A stretch of 47,230 nt of DNA from JAZQHR01 sp045540815 (GTDB taxonomy: Bacteria; Bacillota; Clostridia; UMGS1810): NCBI GenBank assembly GCA_045540815.1, contig JAZQHY010000030.1, positions 1 to 47,230 of the forward strand. Reading direction: 5' to 3'. Position 1 is the first letter of the stretch; each line of letters begins with the position of its first letter. Below, in pieces: positions 33,091-42,165 of the stretch. A model generated the notes under the pieces. That model had not been told where the DNA came from. It ran no database searches and worked only from the letters and a program-made list of their open reading frames with translations. The position numbers and the translations under genes were made by a program.

Positions 33091-36000
33091 CTAACATTCT
33101 ACAAATTCACCATTGTCAAACAGATATATATATGATTTTGATACTGATTTGCCTGTAATCTTTTTAATTGCAGTTTCATAGTATTTAATCTGCATTTTAT
33201 ATTTGTTTGCTACATCTTCTGATGTGGTTTTAACCTTATCGGTTTTATAATCAATCAAGATTATTTCATCGTTTTCATTATAGAAAAATGCATCTATTGT
33301 TCCTTGTACAACTAAAGTTTCGGTATTTGAGTTTATGTCAAAAATTTCATTTGCATTAAGAGTTATTTTAAATGGATATTCGCGATAGACTTTTTTGCTG
33401 TTTAACATCTTACGTCCAATATTCGATTTAAAAAAAGTATATATTTTATCAGAATCAATATAATTAGCCTCTTCTTGAGTAATGAATTTATTCGACACTA
33501 AATTACAAATATCTTCTTTTATTGTATATGGATTTATGTCGTGTGTCAAATGAATTTTTTGCATAGCAAGATGTGTAAGAGTACCTATAGCATTTTTCGG
33601 TATATCATTTTCACTAAACATAAATCTTGGAACAGCTAAATCAGACTTTTTATAAAGCATATATCCTTCGTCGTTTTCGCTTAAAAGACGTTTGATTTCG
33701 GTTACGGTTACATTTGTAGGGACGTTGTCTATGCCTTTGTGTTCGTATGTGTATTCAAGTCTTTTTTTAATTTCATCAGCATATTCTTTTGTTTGATTTA
33801 AAGTGATTTCTTTTTTATCTTCCAAGACAAAATCTTCATTTTCAATTTTTGCAGAAATAATATTGAATTTGCTATCTGTTTTAAGATAATGTATAGCCCT
33901 ATCCGATGGAGTGTTATTATGACGTATTAGTGCCATCACAATCCAATCCAGATACGATTGAGCATTTTCGGTAATGTTTGCACTTAATTTTGTATCGGTT
34001 TTAAGTGAAATTTTTTCAGCGTGTTTTTGTATATATTCATTAACATTTTTCACCACGCCAGTGATATATAGTTTTTCTTTTGCTCGTGTAAGGGCAACGT
34101 ATAGTACCCTCTCCTCCTCGGATAATGTTTCGGATTTAAGCTTTGTTTTTATAGCGTTTTTTGTGATAAGCGGAAACGAAAATCTTTTTTCAAAATCAAC
34201 ATATTCCATACCTATTCCTAACTCTTTGTGCAGAATCATTGACCCATATGCATCGGTAAGGTTAAATTTTTTATTACACATTGATAAAAATACAATTGGA
34301 AATTCCAAGCCTTTGCTTTTGTGAATGCTCATTATTCTTACAACGTTTTCATTTTCACTTATTATTTTTGCGGAGTCCATATCTCCGCCTCGGGATTTAA
34401 TATTGTCAATATAGCCTATAAAGTTATATAACCCTTTAAAATTTCCTTTTTCAAAATTCATTCCCTGCTCGGCAAATATTCTAATATTAGCTTTTTTTTG
34501 CTCAAAATTGCTAAAAGTTGATATATAGCTCATATAGTTAGTTTCGTTTATAACATACCATATAAATTCACCGACAGGCATAAATTTTGAGTACTTTGAA
34601 AACTTATCTAAATCATAAAATAATCTTTTTAATTTTGCGCTGATTTTATCATCATATTTTTTTACATATAAACGGGCAGCATTATAAAAATAATCATCAC
34701 GTTCGGTTAATCTTATACTTGCAAGCTCGTCGTCATCTATATTATAAAGTGCTGAACGCATAACAGTGACAAGGTTTATGTCATCAAGAGGATTTGAAAT
34801 TATTTTCAAAAGCGATATTAATTCTCTTATTTCAGAGGCTTCAAAATATCCACCGCCAACATCACTGTATACCGGAATATCAAGCTCTCTTAGTGCGTTT
34901 TCAAAGAACTCTGCTTTACTTTTAGTACTGCGGAGAAGTATAACTATATCTGAATATTGCGCCTTTCCGTAGCACGATAACTTCTTGTCATAGATTTGTA
35001 TATCATTGTTAGAAATAATTCTTTTTATTTCCTGTGCAACAAACTTTGATTCAAGTTCTATAGATGCAAGTTCTTCCTCGTTTAATGATTTATCATTTTC
35101 GATCAAGCATACATCGATGTTATCTGTAAATGCACTTTTAAGTGTATAATCTGCACCACAAAATAGAAAATCTTTTTCGGTATAATCTATCTCGCCTATT
35201 TCCTCACCCATAATCTGGCTAAAAATAAAGTTTACACCGTCTAAAATTTCCTTTCTGCTTCTGAAGTTTTTGTTAAGCTGTATCTTATTGTTTGGATTTT
35301 TTATATCTTCTTTGTAGCTTATATAAGCGGATTCTTTTTCAATAAAAATTGATGGATTTGCGTCTCTGAATTTATATATGCTTTGCTTAACATCTCCAAC
35401 CATAAACAAATTCGGTTTTCCTTCTTTTTCAGACGAAACGAGATTGAATATTGTTTCCTGAACATTATTGCAGTCCTGATATTCGTCAACGTATATCTCT
35501 TCAAAATCCTCGCTTATATTTTTAGCAACATTGCTTTTTGTTCCGTCATCATTACGCAGTATTTTTAGCGAAAAATGTTCAAAATCTGTAAAATCGATAA
35601 GTTTTCTTTCTCTTTTTAAATTAGAAAATCTTTCGCTATATCGTTTAACGAGGTCGCAAAGTTTCTTTACATATGGATATAAGAACTCAAAATCTTTTCC
35701 TACATCTTCGATACTTGATGTTAATATGTTTTCATAAATAAATTTTACTTCGGATTTTGCGTTGTCTCTTATGCTTTTAAGAATATCAGCAGTGTGTGTT
35801 TCACTTGTTTTTATATTGGGTCTTCTCCTGAAAGATAGTTCTTTTATGGCCTTATATCCATCATTCCAACCTTTTTGAAGGCTATATTTAACGTTTCTTA
35901 CATCATCCTGTTCAAGTATAAGGAACTCTTTAAAAGCGCTAAAATCTGCATTTACGCTGCACAAATTAATCGCTTCATCATACATTTCCAGCGCATACTC

Positions 36001-36642
36001 AAAACGTGATACAGCTTTATTAAGCATATATTCAATGCATTTATTTGTTTGAGGGTTTTTATACGCATCAAGTGACATATTAAGCCATTTTTCAGGTTCA
36101 GGCATACTCATAGAAAAATCATAAAGCGAATTTACCATTTCCATTAAGGCTGAATCGTTTTTCTTTGTGTATGCACTTACAAGATTTAAAAACTTGCTAT
36201 CGTCATCTTCGTATGCTTCTTCAAAAATGTCCTCAAGTGCTTGGTTTCTAAGTATAGATATCTCGGTGCTGTCTCCTATTTTGAAGTCAGGGTCCAATCC
36301 TATTGAATTGAAATTGCTCTTTATTAGACTAAGACAAAAGCTATGAATAGTGCATATATTAGCCTTGTTTATAAGTGACAATTGTCTTTGCAATGTGGTA
36401 TTGCCTGGGTTTTTGTCAAGTCTGTCTAATAACGCCGTGGTTATTCTCTCGCGTATCTCAGCAGCAGCAGCATTTGTGTATGTAACTATAAGTATTTTAT
36501 CAATGTCTACAGGGTTTTGGCAAGTTACTTTTTTTATAATTCTTTCAACCATAACTGCGGTTTTACCTGAGCCTGCTCCTGCGGTAACAAGCATATTTGA
36601 AACAGGAGCATCAATAGCGTTTTGTTGTTCATTTGTCCACAT
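33091..36642 (-). CDS. addA: ATP-dependent helicase/nuclease subunit A
   Basis: Motor and nuclease subunit of AddAB, which resects double-strand breaks and loads recombinase in Firmicutes. The 1183-residue UvrD-type helicase has Walker A GAGSGKT (22-28), V-D-E-Y-Q-D-C (Walker B region), Q-L-N-K-N-F-R-S, the IMSIHKSKGLEFPIVFLS motif and LYVALTRAKEKLYITG. The C-terminal RecB-like nuclease domain contains GTIDAFFYN and ILIDYKTDK with the catalytic D and K. ATG at 36642 has AGGAGG 7 bases upstream. It overlaps the end of addB by 14 bases, so the two subunits are translated together. Confidence 0.95.
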   Translation of the reverse strand: MWTNEQQNAIDAPVSNMLVTAGAGSGKTAVMVERIIKKVTCQNPVDIDKILIVTYTNAAAAEIRERITTALLDRLDKNPGNTTLQRQLSLINKANICTIHSFCLSLIKSNFNSIGLDPDFKIGDSTEISILRNQALEDIFEEAYEDDDSKFLNLVSAYTKKNDSALMEMVNSLYDFSMSMPEPEKWLNMSLDAYKNPQTNKCIEYMLNKAVSRFEYALEMYDEAINLCSVNADFSAFKEFLILEQDDVRNVKYSLQKGWNDGYKAIKELSFRRRPNIKTSETHTADILKSIRDNAKSEVKFIYENILTSSIEDVGKDFEFLYPYVKKLCDLVKRYSERFSNLKRERKLIDFTDFEHFSLKILRNDDGTKSNVAKNISEDFEEIYVDEYQDCNNVQETIFNLVSSEKEGKPNLFMVGDVKQSIYKFRDANPSIFIEKESAYISYKEDIKNPNNKIQLNKNFRSRKEILDGVNFIFSQIMGEEIGEIDYTEKDFLFCGADYTLKSAFTDNIDVCLIENDKSLNEEELASIELESKFVAQEIKRIISNNDIQIYDKKLSCYGKAQYSDIVILLRSTKSKAEFFENALRELDIPVYSDVGGGYFEASEIRELISLLKIISNPLDDINLVTVMRSALYNIDDDELASIRLTERDDYFYNAARLYVKKYDDKISAKLKRLFYDLDKFSKYSKFMPVGEFIWYVINETNYMSYISTFSNFEQKKANIRIFAEQGMNFEKGNFKGLYNFIGYIDNIKSRGGDMDSAKIISENENVVRIMSIHKSKGLEFPIVFLSMCNKKFNLTDAYGSMILHKELGIGMEYVDFEKRFSFPLITKNAIKTKLKSETLSEEERVLYVALTRAKEKLYITGVVKNVNEYIQKHAEKISLKTDTKLSANITENAQSYLDWIVMALIRHNNTPSDRAIHYLKTDSKFNIISAKIENEDFVLEDKKEITLNQTKEYADEIKKRLEYTYEHKGIDNVPTNVTVTEIKRLLSENDEGYMLYKKSDLAVPRFMFSENDIPKNAIGTLTHLAMQKIHLTHDINPYTIKEDICNLVSNKFITQEEANYIDSDKIYTFFKSNIGRKMLNSKKVYREYPFKITLNANEIFDINSNTETLVVQGTIDAFFYNENDEIILIDYKTDKVKTTSEDVANKYKMQIKYYETAIKKITGKSVSKSYIYLFDNGEFVEC

Positions 36643-39600
36643 GCTCGTCACCTCCTACAAGCTTCCATACCTCTTCGTCCGTTAGTCTCGAAATGTTTTC
36701 ATATGTCTTTATGTTATCTATATTGCATATTGAATGATATTCGCAGTAGTCACAAGGTGCATAACCGCTTTTTACACACGGATTTATACCAATATCACCA
36801 TTAGACATACTTGTGCAAATGTCTTTTATAACCTTGTTTAAATGCTTTTTCATAAGCATAAATTGTTCGATTGATGCAAGCTTTTGACGTTTTGCAGTTA
36901 TCGGGTCTGTTGCATTTAAAACATTTTCATCATCAAGGAGGATACCCTTCATTTTAAGTGCTGAGCTGATATTTTCTTCAACTTCTTCTTCGCTTGCTTT
37001 ATCAATAGTCTTTAATATAGGGTCATCTATTTTAAAGTAAAGCGCACCTGATGGTATGTATTTTTCGTTTGTATCAGTAAGTGCATTTAAATAAACCATA
37101 AGCTGAATATCAAATCCATAAAATATATCATCAAGCTTAAATGTCTTCGCGCCTGTTTTGTAATCAACTACACGTATAAATGTACCGTTTTCTGTTTCGT
37201 ATTTATCAGCCCTATCTATAATGCCATGGATATGAACTGTCTTTCTGTTTTCAAGTTTTATAGAGATGTCTTGTTTTTCGTTGTTTCCAAATTTTATTTC
37301 ATATCCAAGCGGTTCGAATTTTGACGAAGCAATTTGATTTCTGATAGTAGATACACATAAGAATATAGCCCGTCTGAATCTGGAAATCAAAAACAAGTTT
37401 CTTTTCGATAGCTCGGGCGTGCGTAGTAGTAATTCGCTTATAAAATCCTTCATGTACTCATCAATTTTAAGGTATATAAATTCATCAGTTAAATCCGCAA
37501 ATGGTATGTCTTTTTCCAGAGAGTATATACCGATTTTTTCTAAAACTCCATGTACAAATGTACCTAAATCTGCAGGATTTATATTGAATTTTTTCTTTTC
37601 GCGGATGTTAAGCATATTTTCGAGAAAATATGAATACTTACACTTTTTGTATTTTTGCATTCGTGAAATACTTATGCCAAAATCTTCGGCAAAAAATCTG
37701 TCTATATTCTCTTTTGATATATTTTTAGCGCCTTTTTTGTGATTTCTGTATATTTCTATTTTTTTGATAACATCGTCGTATCCGTTGTTTTTATAATAAT
37801 CATATACTTCGTCCCATATTGGGTCAGTATCAAGCCCTGCTTTTTTCTTTGTGATGTTTTCACACATTATTTCAAAAGCAGTTTCTTTGTTTGATATTTG
37901 GCTTAATGTGACATCTTCGTCCAAAACATCAACTATGTTATAATCAACTACTAATTTTGGAAATATTTTTTGCAGTAACGTAATTACTAAAGCAGGTCTA
38001 GCAGATTTGCTTTCTGCATCTGTCGCTGAAAATGAAATTATAAGTTTTTCGTTTGGTATAGTAAGCACATTATATATAATAAAATCATCGTAAAATGATT
38101 TTGTTTTTGAGTTATCACCTATTTCTATATCAAGGCTTAAAAGCTTATCTCTATCTTTATCAGATAAGATATCTGTATCTGTTCTTACAGCAGGAAATAA
38201 ACGATCATTTGCCCCGAGAACAAAAAGAGCTTTTACATCTTTTATTTTTGTTCTATCGGTATTACCCACAACGACTTCATCAAGTGATGTAGGGATTAAG
38301 CCGAGCTTGTACTGACTAAATGCAATATACAAAAGGTTTCTATATTCTTCTACATTAACCCTCTTGTCGCCAACAATATTAACCATTTCGTCAAATACAT
38401 TTACTACTATTTCCCATATACGTTTATATTCTTCGCTCATTGCAGTATAATTATTTTTATCAAAGAATCGTATATATTCCTCTAGTTTTTCGGGAAGATT
38501 TATCTTTACCAGAAAATTATATAGCTCTGATGTAATAACACTTGATTTATTTCTGCCTTTTATTTTTTCGTGGAATGGCAGAATACTTTCAATAAATATT
38601 TTTCGTGTATTGTTGATTTTATCAATGTATTTGTCCTGCAAATCCTTTCTTCTTGAAAATCTGTCCATAATGTAATTCCACTTATCATCTCTAACCCATG
38701 CTGTTTTTGTTATATTGTTTTCAAGTGAGTAATTTTCGATAAGGTTAATATCATCATCTGATATGTCAGTAAATCCTGATTTCAAAAAAGAAAATATGCT
38801 GTCGTGATTGTAATTATTAATATAAATATCAAGTATTCCTAGTATAAATACGATTACCTGATGCTCTAAAATGTCCTTTTTGCAATCTAAAAAATATGAA
38901 ATCCCGTATTTAGGAAAAATCGTTTTTATGTATTCTTCGTATGTGCTTATATCACTGCATATTACTGCGATATCTTTGAATCTGTAATCTTTATCACGAC
39001 ACAGCGAGATTATATCCGATGCAACCATTTCCACCTCGCAAACAGGATTTTTTTCGCATCTTACACATATGTCTTCAGGTTCATTTTTAAATGTCTTAGC
39101 CGGATATCTGTATAAATTTCTTTCTAGATGTAACAAATCATCACTTTTGTCAGAAATTCCTACTCTATCTACTCCAATATAATCAAAATGATTTTTTTTG
39201 CATATATCAATCAATTTATTCGCAGTGTTAATAGGAGGCGCAAATAAGTTTTCTCCTTCAATAGATTCATCGATGCACAAAGTAATATGAACTGATTTGC
39301 ATTTTTCAATAAGTTTTTTTATTATGTCATATTCTTTAGGGATAAAGCTTGAGAATTCATCAAAAATTATATGATAATCATTAAAAATATCATATTTTTC
39401 AAGGTTAGTATAAAGCATCTGCAAAACATCTTCTGCATCTGAATATGTGTCCGAGGTCTGTTTTAAATACAAGTCATATATCTGGTGTAAATCATACATC
39501 TTCGCAGAAAGCAGGTCGTTTGATGAATTTTTTGAAGCGTTAAGTAAATCATCAGGCGAAATGTTATATTGTTTTAACTCGCTTATCATCTCCATACAAG

Positions 39601-39949
39601 AGTTAACAAAACCCCCGTGAGCACTCATTTTTGAATATAATTTAAGGTTTGATTTTGATATAATATCACTTATAATAAGACTTTTGCCCATATTATTTAT
39701 CTGTAATTTTGTGTTTCCGCCAACTTCTTTCATCATACGGTATGCCATATGATTAAAAGATAGCACATCAACTAAATCACGGGAAATCGCAGAGGCAAAA
39801 GACAGTATATTTTTTTCTGCAATATGCGTATACTGTTCAGGAACCAACAAAATCACTTTTTCGTTAGCCTCCAATAATTTTTTTATAAAATTGTTTACAT
39901 ACTCAGTTCCCTTGTCAGCTGATTTTGCATAAACAAGTTTTAATCCCAT
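36629..39949 (-). CDS. addB: ATP-dependent helicase/deoxyribonuclease subunit B
   Basis: Second subunit of AddAB, 1106 residues, providing the other nuclease and an iron-sulfur cluster. Visible: LLVPEQYTHIAEKNIL (about 34-49), VLSFNHMAYRMMKEVGG, the nuclease motif VVDYKTGAKTF, and iron-sulfur cysteines C in KKCKYSYFLENML plus the C-terminal G-Y-A-P-C-D-Y-C-E-Y-H-S-I-C (C-x2-C-x5-C). The N-terminal Walker A found in B. subtilis AddB (G-R-S-G-S-G-K-T) is replaced here by A-K-S-A-D-K-G-T, so ATP binding by this subunit is unlikely. ATG at 39949 has AGGTGAT upstream. It starts the addB-addA-small membrane protein unit. Confidence 0.94.
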   Translation of the reverse strand: MGLKLVYAKSADKGTEYVNNFIKKLLEANEKVILLVPEQYTHIAEKNILSFASAISRDLVDVLSFNHMAYRMMKEVGGNTKLQINNMGKSLIISDIISKSNLKLYSKMSAHGGFVNSCMEMISELKQYNISPDDLLNASKNSSNDLLSAKMYDLHQIYDLYLKQTSDTYSDAEDVLQMLYTNLEKYDIFNDYHIIFDEFSSFIPKEYDIIKKLIEKCKSVHITLCIDESIEGENLFAPPINTANKLIDICKKNHFDYIGVDRVGISDKSDDLLHLERNLYRYPAKTFKNEPEDICVRCEKNPVCEVEMVASDIISLCRDKDYRFKDIAVICSDISTYEEYIKTIFPKYGISYFLDCKKDILEHQVIVFILGILDIYINNYNHDSIFSFLKSGFTDISDDDINLIENYSLENNITKTAWVRDDKWNYIMDRFSRRKDLQDKYIDKINNTRKIFIESILPFHEKIKGRNKSSVITSELYNFLVKINLPEKLEEYIRFFDKNNYTAMSEEYKRIWEIVVNVFDEMVNIVGDKRVNVEEYRNLLYIAFSQYKLGLIPTSLDEVVVGNTDRTKIKDVKALFVLGANDRLFPAVRTDTDILSDKDRDKLLSLDIEIGDNSKTKSFYDDFIIYNVLTIPNEKLIISFSATDAESKSARPALVITLLQKIFPKLVVDYNIVDVLDEDVTLSQISNKETAFEIMCENITKKKAGLDTDPIWDEVYDYYKNNGYDDVIKKIEIYRNHKKGAKNISKENIDRFFAEDFGISISRMQKYKKCKYSYFLENMLNIREKKKFNINPADLGTFVHGVLEKIGIYSLEKDIPFADLTDEFIYLKIDEYMKDFISELLLRTPELSKRNLFLISRFRRAIFLCVSTIRNQIASSKFEPLGYEIKFGNNEKQDISIKLENRKTVHIHGIIDRADKYETENGTFIRVVDYKTGAKTFKLDDIFYGFDIQLMVYLNALTDTNEKYIPSGALYFKIDDPILKTIDKASEEEVEENISSALKMKGILLDDENVLNATDPITAKRQKLASIEQFMLMKKHLNKVIKDICTSMSNGDIGINPCVKSGYAPCDYCEYHSICNIDNIKTYENISRLTDEEVWKLVGGDEHVDK

Positions 39950-39966
39950 AGATATCACCTATATAC

Positions 39967-39995
39967 ATTATCCTACATTTTTATAAAAAACTCAA
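39967..39995 (-). promoter_or_regulatory. Probable promoter for addBA
   Basis: Minus strand TTGAGT (39995-39990), 17 bases, then GATAAT (39972-39967), 17 bases before the ATG of addB. The spacing is ideal, but the leader would be very short. Confidence 0.45.
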
Positions 39996-40013
39996 CACTT
40001 TTTTAATATAAAA

Positions 40014-40044
40014 CAAACGATGTGCATTTTTGACACATCGTTTG
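40014..40044 (-). terminator. Terminator after the rubredoxin gene
   Basis: Perfect 11-bp inverted repeat CAAACGATGTG / CACATCGTTTG around a 9-base loop. On the minus strand it is followed by TTTTATATT. It ends the perR-rubredoxin cluster just before the addBA promoter. Confidence 0.75.
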
Positions 40045-40056
40045 CGAGTTTAATCA

Positions 40057-40212
40057 TTATTCTTCTTCAAAAACATCTTTTCCAAGACCGCATGTAGGAC
40101 AAACCCAATCATCTAAAACATCTTCCCAGGCAGTGCCGGGTGCAATTCCGTTATCAGGATCGCCTATTTCAGGATCATATACATATCCGCATGGACAAAC
40201 GTATTTTTTCAT
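40057..40212 (-). CDS. Rubredoxin with a shortened first cysteine knuckle
   Basis: Small one-iron electron carrier of 51 residues. The second knuckle is normal (DDWVCPTCGLGKDVFE), as are G-D-P-D-N-G-I-A-P-G-T-A-W-E-D and the aromatic core residues. The first knuckle reads Y-V-C-P-C-G-Y, cysteines one residue apart, where rubredoxins normally have C-x-x-C-G. CAGGAGG lies upstream of the ATG at 40212. It follows ferritin by 19 bases in the perR cluster. In anaerobes rubredoxin passes electrons to rubrerythrins and related peroxide- and oxygen-reducing enzymes, which matches its neighbours. It is easy to miss because it is so short. Confidence 0.9.
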   Translation of the reverse strand: MKKYVCPCGYVYDPEIGDPDNGIAPGTAWEDVLDDWVCPTCGLGKDVFEEE

Positions 40213-40231
40213 AATTATTTCCTCCTGTATC

Positions 40232-40744
40232 TCAAAGCACTAATGATGGTGCAGAATATACTCTTGCAGCATATTCTGCATCAAGAGAATAAAGTCCTTT
40301 TGAATCATTTCCAAAAAGCTCCATCTTCTTTATCATATCTTCAGCATTTTTTTCTTCTTCTAGCTGCTCTTTTACAAACCAGTCTAAAAACTGCATTGTT
40401 CTAAAGTCTTTCACGTCATATGCAGCTCCATATATATCATTAATAAGACTTGTTACATACTGCTCGTGTTCATAACCAGCTTTTAAAGGGTCTATAAGAG
40501 TAGTTAATTTTTTGTCAGGCTTTGCTATTACATCCAAAGTTACTTTTTCTCCGCACATTTGAAGATACTTAAGCATAAGCATAGCGTGATCACGTTCTTC
40601 CTGTGCCTGAATCATATACCAGTTAGAAAAACCATCAAGCCCTTGTTCGTCATAGAAATTTGAAAAATCAAGATACAAATACGCTGAATAAAGTTCTTTA
40701 TTTATCTGCTCGTTTAAAAGTGTTGAAACTTTTTTATCTAACAT
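40232..40744 (-). CDS. ftnA: Ferritin
   Basis: Non-haem iron-storage ferritin of 170 residues that oxidises ferrous iron and stores it in a 24-subunit shell. Ferroxidase-centre residues are visible: E17 in NEQINKELYSAYLYL, the Q-A-Q-E-E-R-D-H motif (E and H about 49-53), E94 region (YEHEQYV) and F-V-K-E-Q-L-E-E-E (about 125-133). GGAGG precedes the ATG. It lies between the BFD-like protein and rubredoxin; storing iron away limits Fenton chemistry and fits the peroxide-responsive cluster. Confidence 0.94.
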   Translation of the reverse strand: MLDKKVSTLLNEQINKELYSAYLYLDFSNFYDEQGLDGFSNWYMIQAQEERDHAMLMLKYLQMCGEKVTLDVIAKPDKKLTTLIDPLKAGYEHEQYVTSLINDIYGAAYDVKDFRTMQFLDWFVKEQLEEEKNAEDMIKKMELFGNDSKGLYSLDAEYAARVYSAPSLVL

Positions 40745-40771
40745 AATTTTACCTCCTTTTTATGTAAAGTT

Positions 40772-40800
40772 AGCGCTCCAACAAGTGAAGCGCTTTTTTT
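40772..40800 (+). other. Terminator-like hairpin on the strand opposite to the cluster
   Basis: AGCGCT (40772-40777) and AGCGCT (40789-40794) pair, with a further CA/TG pairing inside, and are followed on the plus strand by a run of seven T. Flanking genes (ferritin and BFD-like) are on the minus strand, where the hairpin is preceded by As and has no T tail. It may be an RNA-stability element between the two genes or the end of an unseen antisense RNA. Confidence 0.4.
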
Positions 40801-40802
40801 AA

Positions 40803-41009
40803 TTACATTTCCTTACCGCTGAATGCCTCAGAAATAACATCTAAAACTTTTTGATGACAACCGCCGCATCCGGTAGAGCAATGCGTTACCTTTTTTACAT
40901 CTTCAAATGCTTCAAGAACATTATCAAATTTATTGTTGTTATGAAGCGCGTCAATTATATCACTATAACTTACCTGTTTGCAGTTGCAAACCATATAATT
41001 TTCTTTCAT
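40803..41009 (-). CDS. BFD-like [2Fe-2S]-binding protein
   Basis: A 68-residue bacterioferritin-associated-ferredoxin-like domain. The four cysteines have the BFD spacing: M-V-C-N-C-K-Q-V (C-x-C) near the start and H-C-S-T-G-C-G-G-C (C-x3-C-x2-C, with an extra cysteine) near 44-51. In Proteobacteria, Bfd donates electrons that reduce and release iron from bacterioferritin. Its place directly before ferritin supports an iron-mobilising role, inferred only. GGAGG precedes the ATG at 41009. Confidence 0.87.
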   Translation of the reverse strand: MKENYMVCNCKQVSYSDIIDALHNNNKFDNVLEAFEDVKKVTHCSTGCGGCHQKVLDVISEAFSGKEM

Positions 41010-41029
41010 AGTTACCTCCGGTGCCTTTA

Positions 41030-41617
41030 TTATGCAAAATATCTTTTTAAAAGTCCTTCTAAACCTTTACCGTGGCGAGCTTCGTCGCGGGCCATTTCGT
41101 GAACTGTATCGTGAATTGCGTCAAGACCATTTTTCTTTGCGCAAGATGCTAGGTCAAATTTGCCCTGAGTTGCACCATATTCACAATCAACTCTCCATTT
41201 TAGGTTATCTTTTGTAGTAGCTTTCATATTTGGCTCTAAATCCTCGCCAAGTAGTTCTGCAAATTTTGCGGCGTGTTCAGCCTCTTCGTATGCAGCTTTT
41301 TCCCAATATAGACCTACCTCAGGATATCCCTCTCTGTGAGCGATACGAGCCATACATAGATACATACCTACTTCAGCACATTCGCCATTAAAGTTAGCCA
41401 TTAACTGTTCAAATATATATTTCTTATCTTCTTCAGAAATGTCTGGGTTGTTTTTCACTGTTTTGCCATACACGCCGTATTCGTGTTCGGCAGCAAGAGC
41501 AGCACCTTCAACCATTTCCTTAAATTTTTCAGCCGGAACTTTACATACCGGGCATTTTTCCGGAGCACTGTCACCTTCGTGAACATATCCGCATACAGAA
41601 CATACAAATTTTTTCAT
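41030..41617 (-). CDS. Reverse rubrerythrin
   Basis: Peroxide-scavenging non-haem di-iron protein of 195 residues with the rubredoxin-like domain at the N-terminus (F-V-C-S-V-C-G-Y ... K-C-P-V-C-K, residues 4-24) instead of the C-terminus, i.e. the reverse rubrerythrin layout known from Clostridium. The di-iron helical bundle follows with N-F-N-G-E-C-A-E-V-G-M-Y, Y-E-E-A-E-H-A-A-K-F-A-E and M-A-R-D-E-A-R-H-G-K (E-x-x-H motifs). It reduces hydrogen peroxide to water using rubredoxin or NADH-linked electrons. It directly follows perR, in keeping with the known PerR control of reverse rubrerythrins in Clostridia. Confidence 0.93.
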   Translation of the reverse strand: MKKFVCSVCGYVHEGDSAPEKCPVCKVPAEKFKEMVEGAALAAEHEYGVYGKTVKNNPDISEEDKKYIFEQLMANFNGECAEVGMYLCMARIAHREGYPEVGLYWEKAAYEEAEHAAKFAELLGEDLEPNMKATTKDNLKWRVDCEYGATQGKFDLASCAKKNGLDAIHDTVHEMARDEARHGKGLEGLLKRYFA

Positions 41618-41647
41618 AATTAAAATTCTCCTTTTATATTATTTTTA

Positions 41648-42043
41648 TTATTTATTCAAGCAATTCTTACAGGTGCCTGAAAAGTATACATTTTTATCCT
41701 TGATGTCAAATCCGTTAAGTTCATCAAATCCAAGTTTATCAAGCGGAAAATCAAATACTTTTTTGCAACTGTCACACATAAAGTGCCCATGAACTGATGT
41801 ATCCGCGTCATATCTTACCTGTTCTGAATCGATAGTAATTACTATTGCCAATTTATTTTGTGTAAGTAGTTTAACTGTATTATATACTGACGTCTTTGAT
41901 AAAGTTGGTATTTTAGGCGATAATTCATTGAATATCTCCTCAACTGTCGGGTGTGAATTAGTGTTTTTCAGGTAATCTAAAACCATAACTCTGATTAATG
42001 ATGGTTTAATGTTGCACTCTTTTAGTATATTAGAAGTATTCAC
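41648..42043 (-). CDS. perR: Fur family transcriptional regulator, PerR-like
   Basis: Metal-dependent repressor of 131 residues. The winged-helix domain (about 1-78, with H-P-T-V-E-E-I-F and S-K-T-S-V-Y-N-T-V-K-L-L) is followed by the dimerisation domain with R-Y-D-A-D-T-S-V-H-G-H-F-M-C-D-S-C and the C-terminal C-K-N-C, giving the two C-x2-C structural zinc pairs. The D and H ligands match the PerR-type Fe/Mn site, whose histidine oxidation senses peroxide. It heads the cluster of reverse rubrerythrin, BFD-like protein, ferritin and rubredoxin. A consensus promoter with a PerR-type box covering the start region implies self-control. Fur itself cannot be fully excluded. Confidence 0.88.
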   Translation of the reverse strand: MNTSNILKECNIKPSLIRVMVLDYLKNTNSHPTVEEIFNELSPKIPTLSKTSVYNTVKLLTQNKLAIVITIDSEQVRYDADTSVHGHFMCDSCKKVFDFPLDKLGFDELNGFDIKDKNVYFSGTCKNCLNK

Positions 42044-42074
42044 TTATCATCACCTCTTTGTTATAAATTCATTT

Positions 42075-42089
42075 TTGTAATGATTACAA
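42075..42089 (-). promoter_or_regulatory. PerR/Fur-type operator
   Basis: TTGTAATGATTACAA is a perfect 7-1-7 inverted repeat that matches the PerR box consensus TTATAATNATTATAA at 13 of 15 positions (the two differences are symmetric). It lies just downstream of the -10 of the perR promoter, over the predicted start, the expected place for a repressor site. Confidence 0.8.
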
Positions 42090-42093
42090 TTAA

Positions 42094-42122
42094 ATTATAA
42101 TTGATTAGATATTTTTTGTCAA
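42094..42122 (-). promoter_or_regulatory. Consensus sigma-A promoter of the perR cluster
   Basis: Minus strand TTGACA (42122-42117), exactly 17 bases, TATAAT (42099-42094): both hexamers are perfect. This strong promoter would give high expression of the five-gene cluster when the operator at 42075-42089 is free. Confidence 0.85.
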
Positions 42123-42165
42123 TACTTTTTTTAAAAATTTTAAAAATTTATTTACAATAAATTGT

